From JBCCQH01 sp039024435 (GTDB lineage Bacteria > Bacteroidota > Bacteroidia > J057 > JADKCL01), in assembly GCA_039024435.1 (NCBI GenBank), contig JBCCQH010000091.1:1-33471 (forward strand): a stretch of DNA of 33,471 bases. Direction: 5' to 3'. The position numbers and the translations under genes were made by a program. Positions 26,401 to 33,471 of this stretch are shown here, one piece after another (the first letter of the stretch is position 1; each line of letters opens with the position of its first letter). The notes beneath the pieces were generated by a model. It was not told the DNA's origin and made no database searches. It worked only from the letters and a program-made list of their open reading frames with translations.

Positions 26401-27038
26401 AAATAGCGTACGGTGGCGCAGCGCTCATTCTTCTGAACAATGTCCAGCGCAGTGTCCGCTACGAATTCACCCGGGCGCGCATCGACGATCCGGGTGCCCC
26501 CACCAATTTGGCTCCCGGAGTCGTGATTCACCGCGCCACCCCCAACCTCGATCAGTCACCCCTCCCGATTTACATCGGTCCCCTGCACTACGACCAAACC
26601 CTGACCGTTTCGGCGGTCAAAATCAGTTCTGGCCTGCGGCTTGACTTCCCCTTGCCCCTCCCGATCAAGGTCGGCCCCCGCCCCAATGTCTACATTTCCT
26701 ACGAGCGGCGGCGCTTGTACCGCGGTAAAGTGGTACCCATCGTCCTGTATAAGTCTCAGAAAGGTGTGAAGTACCGCCTGCGCAACGCCGCCGCCCCCCC
26801 GGGCGAGGGATTCGTGGACGAAACCGTGTTCAACCACTTCAATGTCCCCATCGGGCAGGCTCGGGTCGCCGATGATCTTGCAGTTTGGAACCCCGGCGGC
26901 CAGGAAATGATCATGCGCACCCCACCACTGCAGAACACCATCGTATACGAAATCCACGCCGAAAAATACGTGAACGGACTGCGCGCGGTTCTCGACGAAC
27001 GGGTGCATCTCCGCCTTTATCGCCGGTGGCCCCGATGA
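23412..27038 (+). CDS. twelve-repeat beta-sandwich-like protein of unknown function
   Basis: A 1208-aa protein I do not recognise. It is built from about twelve repeats of ~95 residues, with their first core strands near residues 55, 150, 244, 342, 432, 529, 618, 716, 812, 910, 1002 and 1105. Each repeat has a hydrophobic strand followed by S/N-x-x-V-x-Y-x-L (SSVRYQLM, ESVHYSLF, ASVTYQV, RSVRYEFT, KGVKYRLR), often a G-x-PIS-x-x-V-x-x-TG segment, an L-x-ED-x-x-x-x-V-x-A strand, and a linker such as YPNPxL. This suggests a string of Ig-like beta-sandwiches. There is no signal peptide or membrane segment. It starts 3 bases after the baseplate gene and overlaps the TMP gene by 4 bases, so it is made in step with the particle. 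Possible roles: fibre, collar or outer decoration. Confidence 0.85.
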   Translation: MSTNHFPFRHSRDELIQIAPHLIPDPLPDVPVKPENYRPVLSTEWLAVGSVEPDERASIFIDHSQRGVEYQLYTEAGDPIGEPVLGNCARIELETAPLPQRPDAEWYEFFILACQPSTGVEIKLKTLIWINAGDIDGVDPRPESLALLYNTPFRVLIPDSQPDLRWELRRGSGESVSAAVTAPEDGGDVNLESVNLPENEVLVIHVFNLKNEREKPLTQTQDVKVYPNPALTWNIDEPPDYAEYDGTIDLYIEASQSSVRYQLMERKSGAYTFPSGDPVRGTGGRIRLTSGRLRDIAFVRVQATKIDGQLVNFLNGELRIKVAPDPTLAVEPAEQIIPYAAQAQITLPEPQPDTAYFLHCGDGVPISDTVLATGDPIVLTSVARQEDCVVIVRAEREQIQNDLHARPKVLVEPNYELEVELPEEYFLRVDGTRILIHATQESVHYSLFKVPSAFGAREQAPIAAEAQSGNGGTLALQTDRLPADQYRFVVRAAKAHSQGDLTEQIDFAVSIRRDLAVSCNPQELDYNRPSFLDFAERQPFIEYRIVDEVGQFQSELLAATDPATQLPSYPLREDTLLQVWANHTLTDVEAYLAFSHRALIAPNPDIELNVPTPNVPFETSVRIDLDGGQASVTYQVSGRARVRGNSAPNPVTTTVQPTSDGAFSIELGPVKWPMTLSILAFKAPERRQLPLGGNPEIAAYPDLKQTVQVKMQPNTYGDSAVVEIAGSDWDTQYRLLGENNQPISNTAATQAPARIELRTEALREDFAARVQAIGLISGLTAILEPRAELAVPPNLTLDAKLVNLPFARLQGAEIEIVGTQASAEYYLEMRGYEDSGNSSEPTLSEVIAGGGNVSVPTGALPQLRYEMRCIARKKANRLTGYLPNTIAFFAGVMLQNQVNIDRSVLEYGETSTLTVVAPQPNASYRLIGRGGEPISEVISTGENPADIKLKSYPLYEDVTIRVQVNNAISDAEALLVEEKSVLVYPNPDLNPVLEIAEIAYGGAALILLNNVQRSVRYEFTRARIDDPGAPTNLAPGVVIHRATPNLDQSPLPIYIGPLHYDQTLTVSAVKISSGLRLDFPLPLPIKVGPRPNVYISYERRRLYRGKVVPIVLYKSQKGVKYRLRNAAAPPGEGFVDETVFNHFNVPIGQARVADDLAVWNPGGQEMIMRTPPLQNTIVYEIHAEKYVNGLRAVLDERVHLRLYRRWPR

Positions 27039-30000
27039 AACAGAACCGCCATACCCTGGGACGCAGCATCATCGAGTTGCGCATGCAACGGAGCGCCGAT
27101 CACGCGGCCATTCAGGCCCGGATCGGAACGATTTTCCGCCACCACCTCGCGCCTTTGCTGGAAGAAATCATCGACCGACACACGCGGGAAATGCCGGCAT
27201 TGCGCATTGAACGCCTGGTGCTCAATCTGGGCACAATCTCGATGCGCTACCTCGATGAGGAATTTATCGGGCGGGTGGCCGAGGTTTTTGAAAAGGAAAT
27301 ACTGCGTCAACTGCCCCAAGTGCAAACCGAAATTGCTTCTGCCCCGAGCTCCGCACCGGGAAACGACACCGAACTCCTGCACTGGTATTTTGATCGCGGT
27401 ACTTTGCCCTGGTGGAGCAATGCGGCGGATCCGCAAGTGATTGATCATGCCCTGACCCGGCTCGCGGAATCCGATCCCGCTGCCTACGTCGCCCTCTGGG
27501 ATCAAATTCGGCAGCGGGCGGGCTGGCTGAAGCGGCTCGTACTGGGCCTGCCCGATCACCAACTGATGCGATTGGTCCACCGTGCGTATCCCCAACTGGG
27601 CCGCACCGTAACCGAAATTTTTCCGGCGCTCCGGGAGCGCCTGCGCCCACATACATCCGCCCACGCCAGCGATCCCCACCAATTGAGGATCATGCTTTGG
27701 CGGGGAATGCTCGATGCCGCCGCCAACTCGGCGGTCGTCCCAACGGAAGCTTTGGTGCAGCGGATTGCCGCGACCTGGGGATGCTCCGCAATGAAAATCG
27801 CAGAATACTGCCGCTCTTCTCGGAGCGCTGACGCTCCGTCCCTTTCCGCCGAAGCCCAGCGGGTCCTCGACCGGCTGGCGCAGAGTCCGGCGAATGCCCT
27901 TCCTCCTGCGAAGTCTTCCGATTTGCGGATCATAAGGGCCAAGCGCACCCTGGAGCAACTGCTCACCGCCCCGGGCCTGGACTGGCAACGTTTGCGCGAA
28001 ATCGCTCCACAGTTGCGGGAGTTGTTTCACCACCACGGTTCGGCGCGGGTGCGCGACTTGCTGCAAACGCTCTCTAAGCACATTTCCCCCTTGCTCGATC
28101 CCCAGAATGCATCTGATCCCCCGAAAAACACCTCCGCCACCAACCAGGCAACCACTACGGGGCCCCACCCAACGTCGGCCGAACCCTCTGCCGAGGAACC
28201 GCCACTGGAGTCCGTCCGCCGCACCATTGCGGCAACCCTAAACAACGCGGATCGGGTTGAGGAATGGGAAGCCGCCTTTCCCGAACTGGTGTCTTTGATT
28301 CGGGAATTGCGGGTCCGCATTCGGGCCTGGCTGGACGCCTTGGAACCGGTTGTGGCGGGGAACGACCCCGATGTCTTCCCCGGTGACCCGGTAGCTAAGT
28401 TTTCGGCCTTGCTCGAAACGATGGGCCCAATATCAGCAGCGAAGGAATCCGCTCCTCCGGCCGGGAAATCGGCGGAGCCCCGGCGGATTCTGCCCGCACA
28501 GTTTGCGGAATGGCGGGACGCAGCGGCCCGTTTGCGCCACTGGGTCATCCAGCGCGAGCCTCCGAAATCGGAGATGGAACTGCTCCCCTGGCTCACTATT
28601 GCGCTAGGCAACGGCCTTCGCTGCGCGGGTGACCGCTGGCAATGGCGGGGCAGCCCGCAGCTTCTGACCGCATTTGTGCCGCCGCGAAAAGCTTCCGAAA
28701 CTTCGCTTTGGCGGCAATTGCGCCCCTTGCTGGCGGGGCTTCAGGATGCAGGCGAACTGCCGGGAGCGGCGGCGGAACGTTTGTTTGCTTTATTGGCGCA
28801 GGAACGCTCTCCGCACAATGAGTCGCTCGGAGCGATCGACCCCCGCCTCCCGAAAATCATCGCAAAAATCCCCGAAAACCCCGCGACGGAAAAAGGCGAT
28901 GCGGCGGCGTTGGTTCCCGATTCCCACTCACAAATTCCGTCGGCGCTGGCCGAGCTTTGGGAGAGCCCGACTCGGTTCAATCGGGACCGCGGGAACTCCC
29001 GGGTGTACCTGATTGCCCTGCTCGAACGGCTGCTGCTGGTTTTGCCCGCGACCAATGCGCCACCGCATCCGGAAGCGGTGAAATTGAAGGCCGGATTGCC
29101 CACAGAGATCACCCACCACCTCGCCGAACTGAAAGCAATGCCGGAACGGGCTTCGGTTTCCTCCCAAAAGCGGGACACGGCCCACCGGAATCGGGCACTT
29201 TCCGCCTCTTTGCTGAGTTTTCTGCCCTTTGTTTCGGAGGCAGGCCAAAAAGCGTTGCGCACACTCGCCGGGCAACTCAACCGAGCTGCATTCTGGGCTC
29301 CAGTTCCCACGCCGGCGGTGACGCAATTGCTGGCGGAAATTGCTTCGAAGGTCGATCCGCCCCGGCGCGCGCCTTTTCGGGCTTGGGTGCGGGCCTGGCG
29401 GCAAATGGTGGGGAGGCAACAATGGGATGCACTGCGCCGCGCGGAAATTGCAGGAATTGGGTTCGGGGAAAATACGCCCACTACCGCTCTTTCGGCGGCA
29501 GCCTTGAGCACCGTGGTGAAACTCGCCGATGAGGAAAGCATTGGACAAAATCCTCCCCCCAAAAATCAAACTGATCGTAAAAAACGCGGCAAAACGGGTC
29601 AAGTATGGGAGGACGCTGCTTCAGAAATGGCCGAACGGCAAGAATCGCTTGCCCCACCGCAACTCCACACCGGCGATGCCCCGGTGAGCAAATCCAATGC
29701 CCCAAAGCTTACTGCAATCCGGTCCTTTATCGAGCGGCTGTATTCCGCCGGTGCCGGGAAAAAAGTCACCTGGGCAGAAATTGCCAATGGGTACACGGCG
29801 GAGTACGGCACGGAATCGGCGGCTTTCCCAAAAGTCGGGCAATGGGAAAGGGAGATCCTGCAATCCCTTCTCGCGCACCCACTGCTTCCCCGAGCCAGTG
29901 ATCTGATGTTTAGACATCCAACCGACGCCCAGCGCGCTAGCGTCGCCCCTACCGATCCGGATATCTCGCTGGAGCAACCCCCAATGGCCTTCAATCCGGC

Positions 30001-31330
30001 CATCTCTCCGAACTCGGTCGACTTCTGGTCCACCCGGATCGGTCGGGAGAAGGCGTCCGCGGAAAGCGAGCAAACTACCGCGGCAAAATCGAGCAAACGC
30101 AGCCAGCAACCGGATTCGGAGGCAAAGAGCATTTCCACCGATCCCAATGAGACCCAATCGCTCCCCCGCGAATCGCGCAACCCGGTTGATTCCTCCCGCA
30201 CACCCACGCCGGAGGAAATTCCACCGGCGCGCCGCAATCCGGAAGAGGCCCGGGCCCCTTCCCCAAAATCCTCGCCTTCTCCCAGTGAATTGCCAGCCCA
30301 GCCCGGCGATCTGCCCCCACTGGCCGTATCCCAGAACAATATCCCCGCGGCAGAAGATGCGGCGCGGGAAACATTGGCTCCCTCTCCCCAACCGCGGCCG
30401 GTTGTGCCCCCAACCCAGACTCCCGACCACGACCAAAATGACCCCCCAACACCGGCAGATGCCGCTCAGGAATTATTTGCCTACATCCAGGCCTACTTCC
30501 AGAATTTCCGCCCCGCGAACGCATCTAACCTGAGGACGGCCCGCCCGTCTCGCTCGCGAACGGCTGCCCCGGGGAATCCCGCCGAACTGCGGGCCGATAT
30601 CCTGCGCCGCCTGCGGGAATTGCTCCGCCTCTCGCTGCCGCGGGCGGTGCGCCAGGAATTGCAAGCGCTGGAGCGCTTGATTGCTCCCCAAATGGCTTCC
30701 ACCTCCGAGCGGCGCAACCTCAAAGCTTTGCAACAAATCCGCCAGGGGCTCGACCATTTACTGCAAGTCCTTACGCGAGAAATGCACGGAGAACACGGCA
30801 CTTCCCATACCGTGCAGAAGTTCTCCGAAACCGACTCATTGTACGTCGCCAATGCGGGTTTGGTCCTGCTGTGGCCGTTTTTGGGGCGGTTCTTCGAAAA
30901 GCTCGGGCTGATGCGGGAGCGGGAATTCGTCGACGAAGCAGCCCGTCAGCGGGCGGTTTTGCTGCTGCAACACATCGCGACCGGCGCCACGGAGTTTCCC
31001 GAATACCAACTCGCGCTGAACAAGCTACTCTGTGGACATCCTTTGGCCCGGCCCCTGCCGTTGGAACTCGAATTGGACGCGGAAACTGCTGCCGAATGCC
31101 AATCGCTCCTCGAGGTGGTCCCGCTGCACAATCCAAAAATGCAAAACCTGACCGCGGAGGGTTTCCGCACCGCCTGGCTACAGCGGGAAGGCATCGTCAA
31201 AACCCAGGATGACCATTTTGTGCTCCACGTCGAGCGCAAACCCTACGATATCCTGCTCGACCACTTGCCCTGGTCGGTCAATCTGCTGCGCCTGCAATGG
31301 ATGGAAGGCATACTGGCAGTGGAATGGTAG
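27035..31330 (+). CDS. contractile injection system tape measure protein (CIS_TMP, Afp14-like)
   Basis: A 1431-aa protein starting at 27035 inside the ATGA overlap with the preceding gene. The N-terminal ~100 residues (HTLGRSIIELRMQ, then IRTERLVLNLGTI-like text, here LRIERLVLNLGTISM) and the C-terminal ~165 residues (VANAGLVLLWPFLGRFFEKL from ~1269, then LLQHIATGATEFPEYQLALN and KLLCGHPL) are the diagnostic CIS_TMP blocks. Between them are several helix-rich modules. There is also a ~165-residue stretch (~982-1146) rich in Pro, Ser and Glu with no predicted fold. The family is proposed to set tube length or assist assembly. It is followed directly by the AAA+ ATPase gene, the usual partner. 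Confidence 0.92.
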   Translation: MKQNRHTLGRSIIELRMQRSADHAAIQARIGTIFRHHLAPLLEEIIDRHTREMPALRIERLVLNLGTISMRYLDEEFIGRVAEVFEKEILRQLPQVQTEIASAPSSAPGNDTELLHWYFDRGTLPWWSNAADPQVIDHALTRLAESDPAAYVALWDQIRQRAGWLKRLVLGLPDHQLMRLVHRAYPQLGRTVTEIFPALRERLRPHTSAHASDPHQLRIMLWRGMLDAAANSAVVPTEALVQRIAATWGCSAMKIAEYCRSSRSADAPSLSAEAQRVLDRLAQSPANALPPAKSSDLRIIRAKRTLEQLLTAPGLDWQRLREIAPQLRELFHHHGSARVRDLLQTLSKHISPLLDPQNASDPPKNTSATNQATTTGPHPTSAEPSAEEPPLESVRRTIAATLNNADRVEEWEAAFPELVSLIRELRVRIRAWLDALEPVVAGNDPDVFPGDPVAKFSALLETMGPISAAKESAPPAGKSAEPRRILPAQFAEWRDAAARLRHWVIQREPPKSEMELLPWLTIALGNGLRCAGDRWQWRGSPQLLTAFVPPRKASETSLWRQLRPLLAGLQDAGELPGAAAERLFALLAQERSPHNESLGAIDPRLPKIIAKIPENPATEKGDAAALVPDSHSQIPSALAELWESPTRFNRDRGNSRVYLIALLERLLLVLPATNAPPHPEAVKLKAGLPTEITHHLAELKAMPERASVSSQKRDTAHRNRALSASLLSFLPFVSEAGQKALRTLAGQLNRAAFWAPVPTPAVTQLLAEIASKVDPPRRAPFRAWVRAWRQMVGRQQWDALRRAEIAGIGFGENTPTTALSAAALSTVVKLADEESIGQNPPPKNQTDRKKRGKTGQVWEDAASEMAERQESLAPPQLHTGDAPVSKSNAPKLTAIRSFIERLYSAGAGKKVTWAEIANGYTAEYGTESAAFPKVGQWEREILQSLLAHPLLPRASDLMFRHPTDAQRASVAPTDPDISLEQPPMAFNPAISPNSVDFWSTRIGREKASAESEQTTAAKSSKRSQQPDSEAKSISTDPNETQSLPRESRNPVDSSRTPTPEEIPPARRNPEEARAPSPKSSPSPSELPAQPGDLPPLAVSQNNIPAAEDAARETLAPSPQPRPVVPPTQTPDHDQNDPPTPADAAQELFAYIQAYFQNFRPANASNLRTARPSRSRTAAPGNPAELRADILRRLRELLRLSLPRAVRQELQALERLIAPQMASTSERRNLKALQQIRQGLDHLLQVLTREMHGEHGTSHTVQKFSETDSLYVANAGLVLLWPFLGRFFEKLGLMREREFVDEAARQRAVLLLQHIATGATEFPEYQLALNKLLCGHPLARPLPLELELDAETAAECQSLLEVVPLHNPKMQNLTAEGFRTAWLQREGIVKTQDDHFVLHVERKPYDILLDHLPWSVNLLRLQWMEGILAVEW

Positions 31331-31363
31331 GCTCACACAACGACAACGCAATAGCACCCGATC

Positions 31364-32731
31364 ATGAAAGCGAATCCCGAAATCTCCTCTCTTCTCATCA
31401 ATATTGCCGACTTACAAGCGGAACTGGACTGGCTGCGCAAAATCGTCGATACCCGGTTGCGCTTGTATTTCCGGGCGGAAAGTCCCTACACCGATATTGC
31501 CCAGATTCTTCCCCCGAACCTTCGCGATTCCGACGGCGCTTATGCCCGGTGTGTACGCAAACACGAACTCGGCTTTGCCGAACGGTTGGTCTTGATCACC
31601 GCGCTGGCTCCGCATCTTCGCCCCGAGGTGCTGGACGGATTCTTTGCCCGCAACAAGACCTACGATCGGGTGTTCTCCGAATTTGGGGGCGTCCGGGGGA
31701 GTGTGCATGCGGGGTTTCTCCCGACGGGGGAAACGGCGATGTTTCTCCTGGCGGGGTCGGATTTGTCCCGGCGGCTGCTGATGGAATATCTGTTTGATCT
31801 CGATTTTGTTTTCCGCAAAGAGCGCCTGCTGTGGTTGGAGGCGGCCGCGCCGCACGAACCGCAATGGAGTGGCCGCCTGGTCGTAGCGCCAGAATTTGTG
31901 GCCCAGTTTACCACAGGCCGGATGCCGGAACCGGATTACAGTCCGGATTTTCCGGCGCGGCGGGTACGCACTCAGTTGGAATGGCAAGATGTGATTTTGC
32001 CCCCGCATACCCGGGTCCAAGTCCAGGAGATCCAGGATTGGATTCGGTTTGGCCCGGCGCTGATGAACGGTATGGGGCTGGGCAAGCGGCTTTCGCCCGG
32101 TTTCAAAGCTCTGTTTTATGGCCCGCCAGGAACGGGTAAGACGCTGACAGCCAGCTTAATTGGAAAGACGACTGACCATCCGGTCTACAAGGTAGATTTA
32201 TCCATGCTGGTGTCCAAGTACATCGGGGAGACAGAAAAAAACTTGGGCAAGGTGTTTGACCTAGCGGAATCGCGGCGGTGGATTCTATTTTTTGACGAGG
32301 CGGACTCTTTGTTTGGGAAGCGCACGGAGGTTAGCAGCAGCAACGACCGCTACGCGAATCAGGAAACGGCCTACTTGCTGCAACGGATCGAAACTTTTGA
32401 CGGTGTGGTGATATTGGCTTCCAACCTCAAAGACAATATCGACGCGGCTTTTTCCCGGCGTTTTCAAGCGGTAATTCCATTTCCTATGCCGGAAAAGGTC
32501 CAGCGCCACCAGCTTTGGCAAGCTTCCTTCAGTCCGGAGACACCGCTGGAAGAGCAGATCGATCTGGAGGAGGTAGCGGACAAATACCTGCTTTCGGGCG
32601 GGGCGATGATGAATGTCGTGCGCTACTGCACGGTCAAAGCGGTCAAGCGCGGCGATGCTGTGATCCGCAAGCCGGATTTGGACCGGGCCATTCGCAAGGA
32701 ACTCGAAAAGGAAGGCATGATGTGGCTTTAG
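31364..32731 (+). CDS. AAA+ ATPase (Afp15/Pvc15-like)
   Basis: A 455-aa cytoplasmic ATPase. Walker A is GPPGTGKT at residues 253-260, Walker B is ILFFDEAD at 307-314, sensor-1 is the Asn of LASNLKDN (~350), and DAAFSRRFQAVIPFP just after it holds the likely arginine finger. The N-terminal ~240 residues are the eCIS-specific part (LRPEVLDGFFARNKTYDRVF; GSDLSRRLLMEYLF). In Afp and PVC the ATPase is needed for particle assembly or cargo loading but is not part of the finished tube. It lies 33 bases after the TMP gene, and its spacing to the next gene is 41 bases. Confidence 0.95.
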   Translation: MKANPEISSLLINIADLQAELDWLRKIVDTRLRLYFRAESPYTDIAQILPPNLRDSDGAYARCVRKHELGFAERLVLITALAPHLRPEVLDGFFARNKTYDRVFSEFGGVRGSVHAGFLPTGETAMFLLAGSDLSRRLLMEYLFDLDFVFRKERLLWLEAAAPHEPQWSGRLVVAPEFVAQFTTGRMPEPDYSPDFPARRVRTQLEWQDVILPPHTRVQVQEIQDWIRFGPALMNGMGLGKRLSPGFKALFYGPPGTGKTLTASLIGKTTDHPVYKVDLSMLVSKYIGETEKNLGKVFDLAESRRWILFFDEADSLFGKRTEVSSSNDRYANQETAYLLQRIETFDGVVILASNLKDNIDAAFSRRFQAVIPFPMPEKVQRHQLWQASFSPETPLEEQIDLEEVADKYLLSGGAMMNVVRYCTVKAVKRGDAVIRKPDLDRAIRKELEKEGMMWL

Positions 32732-32772
32732 TGCGTGGAACAGTTCAATAATTACCTCAAATACCATTTACA

Positions 32773-33213
32773 ATGAAAGCATTTACTCCCGAAAATAGGC
32801 CGACGCAAGTTGAAGGTGGTGGCAAGAAAGCGGCCTCTTTTTCCGCCCAAACGGATTATCCGGTTCAGCGCAAAGGCGATGGTCGCCTCGCCCAAATCAA
32901 GGAAACCGCCAGTAAGGTGTTCCAGCACGATGTCCGCAAAGTCGACGTTGAGCTGAATTCCTCCGGTCCGCGGCAACTGAAAGCGGTCGCCACCGCCCAA
33001 AAAGGCAAAGTTAAGGTCGATGCCAGCCATTCCGATCTCAGTAAGAAAGACAATGTAAAGGTGGTCGGGCACGAGTTGAAGCATACGGTGCAGCAGGACA
33101 AGGGGCTGGTCAAGCCTACAGGATCAATCAATGGCGTCAAAGTCAACACCGAAAAGCACCACGAATCCGACGCCGACCGCGGCGGAGAGCAGTTGGCCCG
33201 GGCGATGGGTTGA
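32773..33213 (+). CDS. small stand-alone DUF4157-like protein (HExxH)
   Basis: A 146-aa protein. Residues 96-107 read VKVVGHELKHTV, an HExxH zinc-metalloprotease-like motif (H100, E101, H104). HHESDADRGGEQLARAMG at the end provides a likely third ligand (E131) and the D/E-A-D-R pattern. Both are signatures of DUF4157, a domain usually found at the N-terminus of large eCIS cargo and toxin proteins, where it is thought to help loading or processing. Here the domain is almost the whole protein, with a basic, low-complexity N-terminus (~1-40). It could be a loading or processing factor for a cargo encoded elsewhere, or a small effector. Confidence 0.85.
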   Translation: MKAFTPENRPTQVEGGGKKAASFSAQTDYPVQRKGDGRLAQIKETASKVFQHDVRKVDVELNSSGPRQLKAVATAQKGKVKVDASHSDLSKKDNVKVVGHELKHTVQQDKGLVKPTGSINGVKVNTEKHHESDADRGGEQLARAMG

Positions 33214-33221
33214 GTTGGGGG

Positions 33222-33275
33222 TTCTGGTTTCTAATGGCGGGTTGCGGATTTTTGATGGTTGATTGATGATGCTTG
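33222..33275. repeat. diverged copy of the intergenic repeat
   Basis: The sequence after the DUF4157-like gene (ggttctggtttctaatggcg, then gatttttgatggttgattga) resembles the reverse complement of the ATCAGAAATC repeats at 10352-10497 and 16442-16500. The match is loose. It separates the end of the eCIS operon from the insertion sequence. Confidence 0.35.
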
Positions 33276-33321
33276 GTTAGTAGTCCGCCATAATGTGGAA
33301 TCCGCCGCCTTGGCAGGATGA

Positions 33322-33471
33322 CTATCCGCCTCTTTGCCACACGTGGTATTTGTTCCAATGCCGGAGCGAATTGCCCAGGATGGTCGCAAATCGGGTTTCC
33401 CCTTCGTAACGTCGGTTCAGCTTGTAGCAGAATTCATCCAGGTAGTTCTGCAAGTACTTTTCGCTCACGCC
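33322..33471 (-). CDS. IS1595/ISXO2-like transposase, C-terminal end (cut by window)
   Basis: On the minus strand the last 49 codons of a gene end at 33322. The residues VSEKYLQNYLDEFCYKLNRR followed by YEGETRFATILGNSL are the C-terminal signature of IS1595-family (ISXO2-like) DDE transposases, in which this Y-L-x-E-F-x-Y-x-x-N-R-R segment is strongly conserved. The rest of the gene lies beyond the window, so completeness and the far inverted repeat cannot be judged. It faces the eCIS operon tail to tail, right beside the DUF4157-like gene. Confidence 0.85.
   Translation of the reverse strand, partial: GVSEKYLQNYLDEFCYKLNRRYEGETRFATILGNSLRHWNKYHVWQRGG

Overview
The window holds one long, almost uninterrupted + strand operon (about 2415-33213) encoding an extracellular contractile injection system (eCIS), a phage-tail-like secreted particle of the Afp/PVC (antifeeding prophage / Photorhabdus virulence cassette) type. 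The GC-rich sequence, A-rich translation starts with little Shine-Dalgarno signal, the gene order and the style of the accessory proteins suggest a member of the Bacteroidota, perhaps a Lewinella/Saprospiria-like marine or aquatic bacterium. The lineage is inferred; there is no rRNA or other marker gene in the window.

Layout. 1-903: no convincing gene, but three copies of a ~164 bp MITE-like repeat with 'agaggcggtttaaa' terminal inverted repeats, separated by short remnants that may once have been coding. 904-2019: a GluR0-like ligand-gated potassium channel. 2020-2414: a leader region. 2415-8689: sheath-terminator/cap protein (Afp16 type, DUF4255), an unrecognised beta-rich protein, the sheath, three tail-tube-type proteins, a DUF5908 small protein (Afp6 type) and a LysM baseplate protein (Afp7 type). 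8686-11882: spike (Afp8/VgrG type), a 64-aa phage-like protein, gp25-like wedge protein (Afp9) and a spike-tip protein (Afp10-like). 11900-27038: four very large genes: a baseplate J-type protein (1507 aa), a fibre-like repeat protein (1381 aa), an Afp12-like baseplate protein (901 aa), and an unrecognised 1208-aa protein made of about twelve ~95-residue repeats. 27035-32731: the CIS 'tape measure' protein (CIS_TMP, Afp14 type) and the AAA+ ATPase (Afp15 type). 32773-33213: a small stand-alone DUF4157-like HExxH protein, a likely cargo-linked component. 33322-33471 (minus): the C-terminal end of an IS1595/ISXO2-like transposase, cut by the window edge.

How it would work: tube subunits stack on a baseplate built from the Afp7/8/9/11/12-type proteins, tipped by the spike and Afp10-like protein. 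The sheath polymerises around the tube and the DUF4255 protein caps it. The TMP and AAA+ ATPase assist length control or assembly. The fibre protein, and perhaps the 12-repeat protein, project outward for target binding. The DUF4157-like protein probably marks the cargo end of the locus. The least described parts are the 12-repeat protein, the protein between cap and sheath, the ~400-residue fibre stalk, and the minimal DUF4157 protein beside an insertion sequence.
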